9,920 nucleotides of DNA from CAMCYM01 sp964405405. Its GTDB lineage: Bacteria; Bacteroidota; Bacteroidia; Flavobacteriales_D; Sanyastnellaceae. The DNA lies in the NCBI GenBank assembly GCA_964405405.1, contig CAYONT010000062.1, forward strand, positions 1 through 9,920. Reading direction: 5' to 3'. This document shows, one piece after another, positions 1 to 5,635 of this stretch. The notes under the pieces were generated by a model. The model made no database searches. It was not told the DNA's origin and saw only the letters and a list, made by a program, of their open reading frames with translations. The position numbers and the translations under genes are program-made. Positions within the stretch are counted from its first letter, which is position 1; the number at the start of each line of letters is the position of its first letter.

Positions 1-4
1 AATG

Positions 5-55
5 AAGTGGTGGCTCGGGACGGGATCGAACCGCCGACACGGGGATTTTCAATCC
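5..55 (-). repeat. Left attachment site: displaced 3' fragment of tRNA-Phe
   Basis: Positions 5-55 are identical to 9866-9916. Read on the minus strand they give the 3' strand of the anticodon stem, the GAA anticodon loop, the T arm, the acceptor 3' strand and an encoded CCA. From 56 onward the sequence no longer matches a tRNA: the anticodon stem is interrupted and no D arm follows. This copy is therefore a displaced fragment and not a functional gene. Confidence 0.93.
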
Positions 56-138
56 TCGATCTGATAGGTGGTGGTCAAAGTTTATTGCATTGGTTATCAA
101 TGAAATAAGGCTATTTCCCTTATTGAGACTGAAAAGGT

Positions 139-162
139 GTTGCCAGTTAAGTGACAGTTAAG
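139..162. promoter_or_regulatory. Putative integrase arm-type binding sites, left arm
   Basis: A 24-bp sequence here recurs perfectly at 9747-9770. It consists of two tandem decamers, TGCCAGTTAA and TGACAGTTAA, joined by a G. An inverted 20/22 match lies at 9644-9665 and an inverted half copy at 9776-9786. Position near both ends, tandem arrangement and conservation fit arm-type sites bound by the N-terminal domain of a lambda-type integrase. The array ends 13 nt before the integrase start codon, so integrase binding could also repress its own gene. Confidence 0.62.
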
Positions 163-175
163 GCATGCTTGGCGC

Positions 176-1489
176 ATGGAAACGCCAGCAATCGACACGA
201 CCGGACAGGCGGCGGCATCGCCCCTTATTTCTGCACGCCGGAGACGGGAAACAGAGTTGAGACTGGTTCCCCAAGACCTGCCGGATGGCACGCGGCGCTG
301 GATGCTTTCTGGCCTGTATGTGGATGGAAAACGGAAGCGCGAGTTCTTCACCGATGAGGACAGCGGCAAGCGGCGTTTGCAGATGCTCCAGACGGCACGC
401 ACGAACACGGGCACGCTGGCGGAGAACATCGCCCGCAAGCCGGAGATGGCGGCGGACGCGGGCCGTGCTGCGGATGTGCTGGCTCCTTACGGGCTGACGT
501 TGCTGGATGCGGTGCGGGAGTATGTGCAGTGCCGCAAGGCGCTGGCGGGCACGGGGCGCACGTTGCTGGACGCGGCGAAGGAATGCGCGGCCCGGGATCG
601 TTCACGCCGGGAATCGCTGACGCTGGCGGCGCTGGTGGCTCGCTTCATGGCGGACCCGGAGACGGTGAAGCGCTCCAAGCCGTATCTGGACGATGTGCGC
701 AAGCGCTGGCGGCGCTTCCAAGATGACCTTGGCGCGGAGACGCTGGCCTGTGATGTGACGCCGGACATGGTGCGCCGATGGCTTGCGGCGCTGCCGGTGG
801 CGGACCTGACGAAAGGGAACTTCCATCGCACGGTGGGCGCGGTGTTCAGCTACGCGGTGCATGCGGAGCTGGTGGCGGAGAATCCTTTCCGCAAGGTAAA
901 GAAGCCGGAGGTCAAGGGCGCGGATGGCGTGGCGGTGTTCACGCCGGAGCAGATGGCGGCGCTGCTTTCGGCAGCGCATGCGGACTGGCTGCCTGTGCTT
1001 GCCATTGCTGGCTTTGCGGGCTTGAGGCCGGAGGAACTGCGGCGCATCCCGTGGGAGCAGGTCGATTTGGAAGGCGGCTTCATCGAGGTGAAGGCCAGTC
1101 AGAGCAAGACGGGCCAGCGGCGGCTGGTGACGATCTCCAAGAACCTGCGGGCGTGGCTGCAATCTTACGCGGGCAAGACGGGCCGCATCGTGACGACACG
1201 GGAGCGCAAGCATCGTATCGCCGCGATGGCGGCGGCAGGTGTGGAGGTGTGGCCGCAGGACGTGCTGCGGCATTCCTTCGCCAGCTATCACCTCCGGCAT
1301 CATGGCAATGATTTGAACCTCACGGCGCAGGAACTTGGACACACCACCACGAAGATGCTGTTCCAGCATTACCGGGAGGCGGTGAAGCCGGACGCGGCCA
1401 AAGCATGGTGGGCACTGCTGCCGGAGAAGGTGAAGGGCGCGAAGATCATCCCTTTCAAGACAGCGAAGAGCAAAGCGGCGGTGGCGTAA
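176..1489 (+). CDS. int: Tyrosine recombinase (integrase)
   Basis: This 437-residue protein should catalyse integration and excision at tRNA-Phe by strand exchange through a covalent tyrosine intermediate. The N-terminal ~140 residues are basic and probably bind the arm sites. Residues ~147-240 resemble the helical core-binding domain. The catalytic domain spans ~250-415, with likely catalytic residues R284 (in GLRPEE), K311 (SKTGQ), R365 (VLRHSF), H389 (LGHT) and nucleophile Y399 (QHYRE). The usual His of the H-x-x-R box is D362. The gene lies next to the left attachment site and reads inward. The ATG at 176 was chosen because it gives full length just after the arm-site array, although its ribosome binding site is poor. 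Its stop lies 12 nt from the stop of the convergent PIN gene, with no obvious terminator between. Confidence 0.95.
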   Translation: METPAIDTTGQAAASPLISARRRRETELRLVPQDLPDGTRRWMLSGLYVDGKRKREFFTDEDSGKRRLQMLQTARTNTGTLAENIARKPEMAADAGRAADVLAPYGLTLLDAVREYVQCRKALAGTGRTLLDAAKECAARDRSRRESLTLAALVARFMADPETVKRSKPYLDDVRKRWRRFQDDLGAETLACDVTPDMVRRWLAALPVADLTKGNFHRTVGAVFSYAVHAELVAENPFRKVKKPEVKGADGVAVFTPEQMAALLSAAHADWLPVLAIAGFAGLRPEELRRIPWEQVDLEGGFIEVKASQSKTGQRRLVTISKNLRAWLQSYAGKTGRIVTTRERKHRIAAMAAAGVEVWPQDVLRHSFASYHLRHHGNDLNLTAQELGHTTTKMLFQHYREAVKPDAAKAWWALLPEKVKGAKIIPFKTAKSKAAVA

Positions 1490-1501
1490 GGTGCCGTCGT
1501 G

Positions 1502-2008
1502 CTACTTGCCAAGAATACGCACGACCTGACGCGGCCAGAGGATGGCGACGGGCTTCACATGGAAGCTATCGAGCAGGCGGTGAAGCTGCTTCTGATCCAT
1601 GCCGGTAGGCTGTGTGTCGGAGGTGACGAGCACATCGCATTCACAGAGAGCGGCTTCTGCGATGATGTAGCTGTCGTTTCGCTCCTCATCGGGCAACAAG
1701 CCTTGCGTGCGGATTTCATCGCCGATGCGTTCCACGATGCCGTGGCCGACAGGTTTGAGGTCCAGCGGTTCAAAGCCCCATGAGAGCAGCGATTGCAGCG
1801 CGGTCATGGCAAGCGCCCGCACGGCCTTCGTTTTACCGTTGTCGGCGAGGTGGGCGAGTTCTTGCAGCACGGTGGGCAGGACCACGAAGCGCGGCACCTG
1901 ACGGCGGCGCTTGAGCGCGTCCAGACAATCCCAGCAATCCTCGTTATCGCCCGCCAGATCGAGCAGCACGTTGGTATCAACGGCGACGAGCGGGGACTTG
2001 AGGGACAT
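1502..2008 (-). CDS. PIN-domain ribonuclease, probable VapC-type toxin
   Basis: This 168-residue protein looks like a PIN-fold, metal-dependent ribonuclease. It begins with the hallmark strand VAVDTNVLLD, which supplies D11. Further acidic positions are E50 (VLQELAHL), D112 (NDSYIIAEAAL) and D131 (LVTSDTQ), the usual four-carboxylate arrangement. The length is slightly above that of a typical VapC. It is read leftward, convergent with the integrase, and its first 32 nt overlap the end of a small upstream ORF, as expected for an antitoxin-toxin pair. VapC proteins cleave tRNA or rRNA; the target here cannot be read from sequence. On a mobile element such a module could stabilise the element or act in defence. 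The fold is clear, but the toxin role is inferred. Confidence 0.85.
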   Translation of the reverse strand: MSLKSPLVAVDTNVLLDLAGDNEDCWDCLDALKRRRQVPRFVVLPTVLQELAHLADNGKTKAVRALAMTALQSLLSWGFEPLDLKPVGHGIVERIGDEIRTQGLLPDEERNDSYIIAEAALCECDVLVTSDTQPTGMDQKQLHRLLDSFHVKPVAILWPRQVVRILGK

Positions 2009-2162
2009 GGCTGCCGTAGATGAGGTTCATGGCGCGACTCGTGAGCGCGGCCCGTTGATCATTGGAGAGCGTGTTGCACTCCGAACGATTGGCACGGGCG
2101 ATGACAACGCCTTTCGTGGGCGCTGGCGCTGCGGTGACGCTGGACTTCTTGGCGGTGCTCAT
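1977..2162 (-). CDS. Small protein upstream of PIN gene, candidate antitoxin
   Basis: A 61-residue ORF begins 154 nt before the PIN gene and overlaps its start by 32 nt, implying translational coupling. It starts MSTAKKSS, has a basic, low-complexity N-terminal third, and carries a short helical stretch (NDQRAALTSRAMNLIYGS) followed by a basic tail. I see no AbrB, RHH or Phd domain. A weak purine-rich site (GGAAAG) precedes the ATG. Size, order and overlap fit the antitoxin half of a VapBC-like pair, with the C-terminal region likely to contact the toxin. It could instead be an unrelated small protein or non-coding. Confidence 0.5.
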   Translation of the reverse strand: MSTAKKSSVTAAPAPTKGVVIARANRSECNTLSNDQRAALTSRAMNLIYGSHVPQVPARRR

Positions 2163-2428
2163 GATGAGACAATCTTTCCATTCAGAGGACGAATCGCAAC
2201 CGGAGAAATGAGCCCCAGCGCTGGCCTTGTGCTGTCACGTCCAGCCCTGCGCAGTCTGACGCGGGCACAAAACAAAGGCACCGGGGGAGGGGGCGCGATG
2301 ACAGGCACGGCGCTGTCCCTCAATATGGATTCCTGGCCGGGAAATTTTTTGCATTGGCAAAGCCACGAGGCCGGACCGCTGGCAGTCGTCCGCCTTGCGC
2401 TCGCGGGAATGTCTGGAATCGTCCCGGC
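2163..2428. promoter_or_regulatory. Divergent control region between PIN operon and HigA-like gene
   Basis: This gene-free stretch separates two divergent units and should hold both promoters. A 14-bp inverted repeat, TTTGC-ATTG-GCAAA, lies at 2348-2361 after an A/T-rich run and is a candidate operator for the HigA-like regulator. I do not see convincing -35/-10 pairs. A TTG at 2354 could extend the downstream reading frame by 25 residues, but the extension is basic and unlike the family. Confidence 0.35.
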
Positions 2429-2860
2429 ATGTATCACCGCGTCACGAACCGTCACACGCTGCCCGATGACTACGGCACGCTCTGCCGCGCTGTGTGGCTG
2501 CCACGGCCCATCCGCGACAAGGCGGACCATGCGGCGGCGCTGGCGGCCATCGAACCGCTGTGGGGGCACGAGAAGGCCATGAATCAGGATCAAGCCGACT
2601 GGTTTGAGATGGTGGCGGACCTCATCGCCGACTATGAAGCCAGCACGGAGAAGAAGACCAAGCCGCTGCCCGTGACGAAACGCCTTGCCGGGCTGCTGGA
2701 GGGGCACGGCATGACGGCGGCAGACCTCGGGCGTCTGCTGGAGCTGGAGCCGAGCATGGGCAGCAAGATCGTCAACGGCACGCGGCAAGTCACGACGGCG
2801 CACATCCGCAAGCTGGCCCGTCACTTCGCCCTGCCTGCGGATTACTTTCTGGAGATGTGA
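2429..2860 (+). CDS. HigA/XRE-family antitoxin-like transcription regulator
   Basis: This 143-residue protein resembles the COG5499 group of HigA-type regulators. The N-terminal part has the family pattern of PIRDKADHAAALAAIEPL followed by an acidic helix (WFEMVADLIADYEA). The C-terminal part (~81-140) is a helix-turn-helix: PVTKRLAGLLEGHGMTAADLGRLLE, then a recognition segment and PADYFLEM. Such proteins usually neutralise a HigB-type mRNase and repress their own promoter. No HigB-like ORF lies beside it, so it may be a solitary repressor of the element's rightward genes. The ATG at 2429 gives the usual family length; an upstream TTG at 2354 is possible. Its stop overlaps a GTG of the next gene, so the two are likely co-transcribed. 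Confidence 0.78.
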   Translation: MYHRVTNRHTLPDDYGTLCRAVWLPRPIRDKADHAAALAAIEPLWGHEKAMNQDQADWFEMVADLIADYEASTEKKTKPLPVTKRLAGLLEGHGMTAADLGRLLELEPSMGSKIVNGTRQVTTAHIRKLARHFALPADYFLEM

Positions 2861-2862
2861 GC

Positions 2863-4473
2863 ATGAATGCGGCGATTGCAGAAGCCATCAAGCCCACGGT
2901 GGAAGGTGATGAACGGTTCGCCTGGAGTTGTCCGAACTGCCGCACGCAAGCCGCTTGGAAAAAAGCATGGAGTCCCGAAGGACGCGGCCCGCTGCGCTGG
3001 AAATGCGGATGGTGCAAGCAGCGCTCAAAGAACTGGTGCTGGTTTGCTGGCGCTGGCTGGCAGCAAGTCCGCTTCGATGAAGATGAATTCGACGGCAAAG
3101 GGGAACCGAGGCTTGATCATGAATTGCGCTGGCTGTTCGTGTGTGAATGCACGGCAGTGCATCGCCCTCATGACTTCGACATCAAAACGGAGCAGTCCAT
3201 TGAGCCGACAGAGTTTGCTTTTCGGTGTGCATGCGGGCGGGAGCGTGAGTTCCAAATGCAGGATGGCAAATGGGTGCAGATGAAATTCATTCATCATGAA
3301 CTGCCAGCGATCAAGAAAGCTGCAGCGCCAGCAACGGCCGAATCCGAGAAACCCAAATGCGACCCGGTAACGGTCAAATTCAAATGCAACCACTGCTCTG
3401 ATGATCATGAAATCGAAGCAGGCTTCCGCTTGGTTCATGTTTGCGGACGATGTGGCAGCAAAACCGATCTCACGCGGCATGCTGGCTATATCTGTGGCAA
3501 ATGCGGGGTGGATTTCACTTTTAGGGCTTCGACTGAGCCTTACTGCATGGAGTGCGGGAACTACGATAATTTCACACCGACAGGAAAAATTGAATGGGAG
3601 TCCACGCCATCACTTGGGGGCGCTTTGAATACTGGTGGCGAGTTTGAGGAAATGCTATTCGGCAGAGAGGGTGATCCTGAAAAGCCCGGCTTACTGAAAT
3701 CCTATGAGAAAGCCGACGCGCATGGCCGTCACGAGCTGGCCTTCGAGGCGCGGCAGATCGCTAATGCCACCCTTCGCTTCATGGTGTCGCTCGCAAGAGA
3801 ATATCAAGATTACGATGCTGTGCGCTGGTTGGCTTATCATTCCGAACTGGGCAAATGCTTTGAACCTGCGGACTGGTTCGAGAGCATTGAGGATATGCTG
3901 ACAAAGCACGACGACAAGCCCAAGGCGAAGCGGGAGTGGGACGAGGTGACAAAGTGGGTCAAAGACAACCGTCCCAAAAAGAAGCGCTCAATTCTAGCCA
4001 CCCTCCTCATGCGAGCCAGCGATAGTGCATGGTGGATGAGGTTTCGTGTTCGCAGTTTCAGGGACGCGCTCGAAAACCCGAAATTGACGCTTAATGGAGA
4101 CCCAAAGAGCGAGGAGTGGAAGCGTTGGACTACCTTCTTGGAAAGCCAAAGAGTGAACCAAGAGACTCTGGCTTCAGAAGCAAAAACAAACGCGGCAGGA
4201 TTTGCCTTTCCTGATCGCTACATATCGAGCAAGACCAGTGCTGAGGCAGATGACGCTTTGGTTGCCGAGGTTCTGCTGCCTTTGGTAAAATGGCTCAAGA
4301 AACACCGTGCCGACGAATGGCAGAGAGACGGTTTCCCCAAGTTTGAGGACTCAGATGGAAGATTGAACGAAGCCGACATGGAAAGGCGCATCCGAGAGGT
4401 TCTTGGCGTTTCCAAAAAAGCACGCGTCAAGGGTGGTCAACTGGATGCTGAAACGAATCCTGTAGCCATCTAA
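2863..4473 (+). CDS. Multi-zinc-ribbon protein of unknown function
   Basis: I do not recognise the family. The N-terminal 235 residues (numbered from the GTG at 2857) contain four putative zinc-binding modules: C25/C28 with C50/C53, C96/C98 with C124/C126, C177/C180 with C196/C199, and C213/C216 with C230/C233. The remaining ~300 residues have no cysteine motif except isolated C334. They are helical and charged, rich in Trp and Lys (for example AVRWLAYHSELGKCFEPADWF), with no NTPase or nuclease motif that I can see. Tandem zinc ribbons suggest nucleic-acid or protein binding. I prefer ATG 2863 because GGAG (2851-2854) lies 8 nt upstream; GTG 2857 would overlap the previous stop. Base composition is visibly less GC-rich than the integrase or primase genes, suggesting a separate origin. 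It is probably co-expressed with the HigA-like regulator. Confidence 0.8.
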   Translation: MNAAIAEAIKPTVEGDERFAWSCPNCRTQAAWKKAWSPEGRGPLRWKCGWCKQRSKNWCWFAGAGWQQVRFDEDEFDGKGEPRLDHELRWLFVCECTAVHRPHDFDIKTEQSIEPTEFAFRCACGREREFQMQDGKWVQMKFIHHELPAIKKAAAPATAESEKPKCDPVTVKFKCNHCSDDHEIEAGFRLVHVCGRCGSKTDLTRHAGYICGKCGVDFTFRASTEPYCMECGNYDNFTPTGKIEWESTPSLGGALNTGGEFEEMLFGREGDPEKPGLLKSYEKADAHGRHELAFEARQIANATLRFMVSLAREYQDYDAVRWLAYHSELGKCFEPADWFESIEDMLTKHDDKPKAKREWDEVTKWVKDNRPKKKRSILATLLMRASDSAWWMRFRVRSFRDALENPKLTLNGDPKSEEWKRWTTFLESQRVNQETLASEAKTNAAGFAFPDRYISSKTSAEADDALVAEVLLPLVKWLKKHRADEWQRDGFPKFEDSDGRLNEADMERRIREVLGVSKKARVKGGQLDAETNPVAI

Positions 4474-4552
4474 GGGTTGTTACAGGATTTGAGATAGCCA
4501 AGAGCTGTCTTGTATCGCCACGCGAAGTCTTGCGCATATTCATTCTGCCAGT

Positions 4553-4571
4553 CGAAGCCAAAACGGCTTCG
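4553..4571 (+). promoter_or_regulatory. Stem-loop upstream of the excisionase-like gene
   Basis: CGAAGCC-AAAAC-GGCTTCG forms a perfect 7-bp stem with a 5-nt loop, ending 15 nt before the ATG at 4587. No T-run follows, so it is not a standard terminator. It could control translation of the HTH gene or be an RNA processing site. The 113-nt gap before the gene also holds a weak promoter-like pair (TTGAGA at 4489, TGTATC at 4511, spacer 16). Confidence 0.4.
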
Positions 4572-4586
4572 CATTCACCCACTGGC

Positions 4587-4877
4587 ATGAAAACGAAGAC
4601 GAAAACCAAAGACAGGCCACGCTCCACGAGCGCGGCGAAACCCCGAACGGAAAACCCCGAACCGGCCAAGGCCACTCGCAAGAGCGGCGGCGGCAGTGAG
4701 CTGAAAACCCGGCAGGAGACAGCGGCAGCGCTGGGCTATTCTGTGCGCACCCTGGACCGCCTTACGGCAGCGAAGGTGATTCCCCACATCCGCACCGGCA
4801 GACTCGTCAGATACCGGCTGGAGAGCGTGCTTTCCGCCCTTCAACGCAACTGTGAAATCAAGGAGGTGGCAGCGTGA
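4587..4877 (+). CDS. AlpA/excisionase-like helix-turn-helix protein
   Basis: This 96-residue protein has a lysine- and proline-rich, probably disordered N-terminus (~1-37). A compact MerR-type/HTH_17 DNA-binding domain follows at ~39-88: LKTRQETAAALGYSVRTLDRL, then a wing with HIRTGRLVRYRLESVLSAL. This is the form of AlpA and small excisionases, which bend attachment DNA to favour excision or activate the integrase promoter. It could equally be a transcription factor for the replication genes. ATG 4587 fits the family better than an upstream TTG at 4530. Its last codons overlap the GTG of the next gene by 4 nt, and a strong AAGGAGGT inside its 3' end serves that gene, so the two are translationally coupled. 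Confidence 0.82.
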   Translation: MKTKTKTKDRPRSTSAAKPRTENPEPAKATRKSGGGSELKTRQETAAALGYSVRTLDRLTAAKVIPHIRTGRLVRYRLESVLSALQRNCEIKEVAA

Positions 4878-5209
4878 GCACGAACCTTTCCCACATTCAT
4901 GAGGTGCATGAAACCGGCGATCCCGACGAGGTGAACCAGTTCATGCGGAGAGGTGGCTGGCAGCTTCTTGGCGTGTTCCAGCGTACGACGCAGGCTGATG
5001 GCATGCAGGCCGCATGGGCGCTATATGTGCTTGGCCATGGCGAGGCTTCACGCGATCTCCACGAAATCGGAGGCGTGGAAACGGTGAACTGTCACGAAGC
5101 CGACAAAGCCCTGAAAAACGGCGCGGTGCTGCTGAAGGTGGTCACGCATCAAGACAGTGAGGGCGAGTTCGCACGCTTCGTCATCGGGAGGCCGCGCAAG
5201 GCCGCCTGA
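4874..5209 (+). CDS. Small soluble protein of unknown function
   Basis: This 111-residue protein begins at GTG 4874, preceded by a strong ribosome binding site (AAGGAGGT, 4860-4867), and overlaps the HTH gene by 4 nt. It shows an alternating strand/helix pattern (NQFMRRGGWQLLGVF, then AWALYVLGHG and FARFVIGRP) and no cysteine pair, membrane segment or catalytic motif. I do not recognise a named family; short proteins of the form 'GWxLLgv... yVLG' occur widely as hypothetical genes on mobile elements. The tight coupling suggests that it acts with the excisionase-like protein or in early element functions. The last 48 nt of the gene lie in the 55-bp sequence repeated after the assembly gap, so a tandem second copy in the gap cannot be ruled out, though an assembly artefact is likelier. 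Confidence 0.8.
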   Translation: MSTNLSHIHEVHETGDPDEVNQFMRRGGWQLLGVFQRTTQADGMQAAWALYVLGHGEASRDLHEIGGVETVNCHEADKALKNGAVLLKVVTHQDSEGEFARFVIGRPRKAA

Positions 5210-5371
5210 ACACGGANNNNNNNNNNNNNNNNNNNNNNNNNNNNNNNNNNNNNNNNNNNNNNNNNNNNNNNNNNNNNNNNNNNNNNNNNNNNNNNNNNNN
5301 NNNNNNNNNNNNNNNNGGCGAGTTCGCACGCTTCGTCATCGGGAGGCCGCGCAAGGCCGCCTGAACACGGA
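5162..5371. other. 100-N assembly gap flanked by identical 55-bp contig ends
   Basis: Ns occupy 5217-5316, exactly 100. The 55 nt before the gap (5162-5216) are identical to the 55 nt after it (5317-5371). An exact overlap of 55, a common de Bruijn k-mer length, joined by a fixed 100-N spacer, is the signature of two contigs that should overlap but were scaffolded apart. If so, 155 nt of the window are artificial. The alternative is a real direct repeat, with unknown sequence in the gap. Confidence 0.9.
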
Positions 5372-5440
5372 CCAGCGGAGGCGGTGAACCTCGAAGGAGA
5401 AAGTAGAAGTCTTCTTCTCTTTTCCCGGAGGACCACCCAC

Positions 5441-5557
5441 ATGCTGACGCGGTTTTTCCCGGAGGCGCATCTTCTGCCCTGTCTGTCATTCGCTGGCGTG
5501 TGCTGGCGCATGGCAGGCCGGGGCGGGATTCCTCCTCCGGCATGCTCGAAATCGTGA
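5441..5557 (+). CDS. Possible 38-residue small ORF
   Basis: An ATG at 5441 follows GGAGG (5427-5431) at 9-nt spacing and opens a frame of 38 codons beginning MLTRFFPEAH and ending at TGA 5555-5557. The predicted peptide is Cys-, Pro- and Gly-rich with no clear domain. It overlaps the diverged repeat copy at 5461-5529, which argues that much of it is repeat-derived. The ribosome binding site is part of a 12-bp repeat, so its resemblance may be fortuitous. Listed only because initiation signals are good. Confidence 0.2.
   Translation: MLTRFFPEAHLLPCLSFAGVCWRMAGRGGIPPPACSKS
5461..5529 (+). repeat. Diverged copy of the right-end repeat family (R0)
   Basis: The blocks GGAGG, CGCTGGCGTGTGCTGG and GCCGGGGCGG occur in the same order and orientation as in the three ~107-bp repeats at 7864, 8635 and 9303. 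Intervening spacers differ by a few bases. Only the 3' two-thirds of the repeat is recognisable. It lies between the left gene block and the primase-helicase pair. Confidence 0.5.
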
Positions 5558-5635
5558 AGGCACTGAGGGCTTGAGGCCGGGCACGCATGGCTGGCTCCTC
5601 CTCCGCATCCCCCCGCAACCGGAGGATTCAACATC

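Larger units (their letters stand above)
5372..5635 (+). promoter_or_regulatory. Non-coding region upstream of the primase gene, candidate leader or origin
   Basis: There is no substantial gene here. It holds a 12-bp direct repeat, TTTTCCCGGAGG, at 5420-5431 and 5454-5465, and an inverted repeat AGAAG-T-CTTCT at 5405-5415. The 10-mer TCCTCCTCCG occurs at 5530-5539 and 5596-5605. A diverged copy of the right-end repeat family lies at about 5461-5529. GGAGG at 5621-5625 is the primase ribosome binding site. Short repeats beside primase and helicase genes would fit a replication origin, but no AT-rich unwinding region is evident. A leader RNA is equally possible. Confidence 0.35.

Noticed and set aside
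5..55. A second functional tRNA-Phe gene at the left end
   Set aside because: Only the 3' part is present; the anticodon stem is broken at position 56 and no D arm or 5' acceptor strand follows.
602..1369. Long minus-strand frame opposite the integrase
   Set aside because: It is an antisense shadow of a clearly coding tyrosine recombinase, caused by high GC content.
1489..1502. Bidirectional terminator between integrase and PIN genes
   Set aside because: Only 12 nt separate the stop codons and no inverted repeat with a T-run was found there or in the adjacent coding ends.
2159..2824. Minus-strand 221-residue frame opposite the HigA-like gene, considered as a HigB toxin
   Set aside because: It has no RelE/HigB features and is antisense to a gene with a clear helix-turn-helix.
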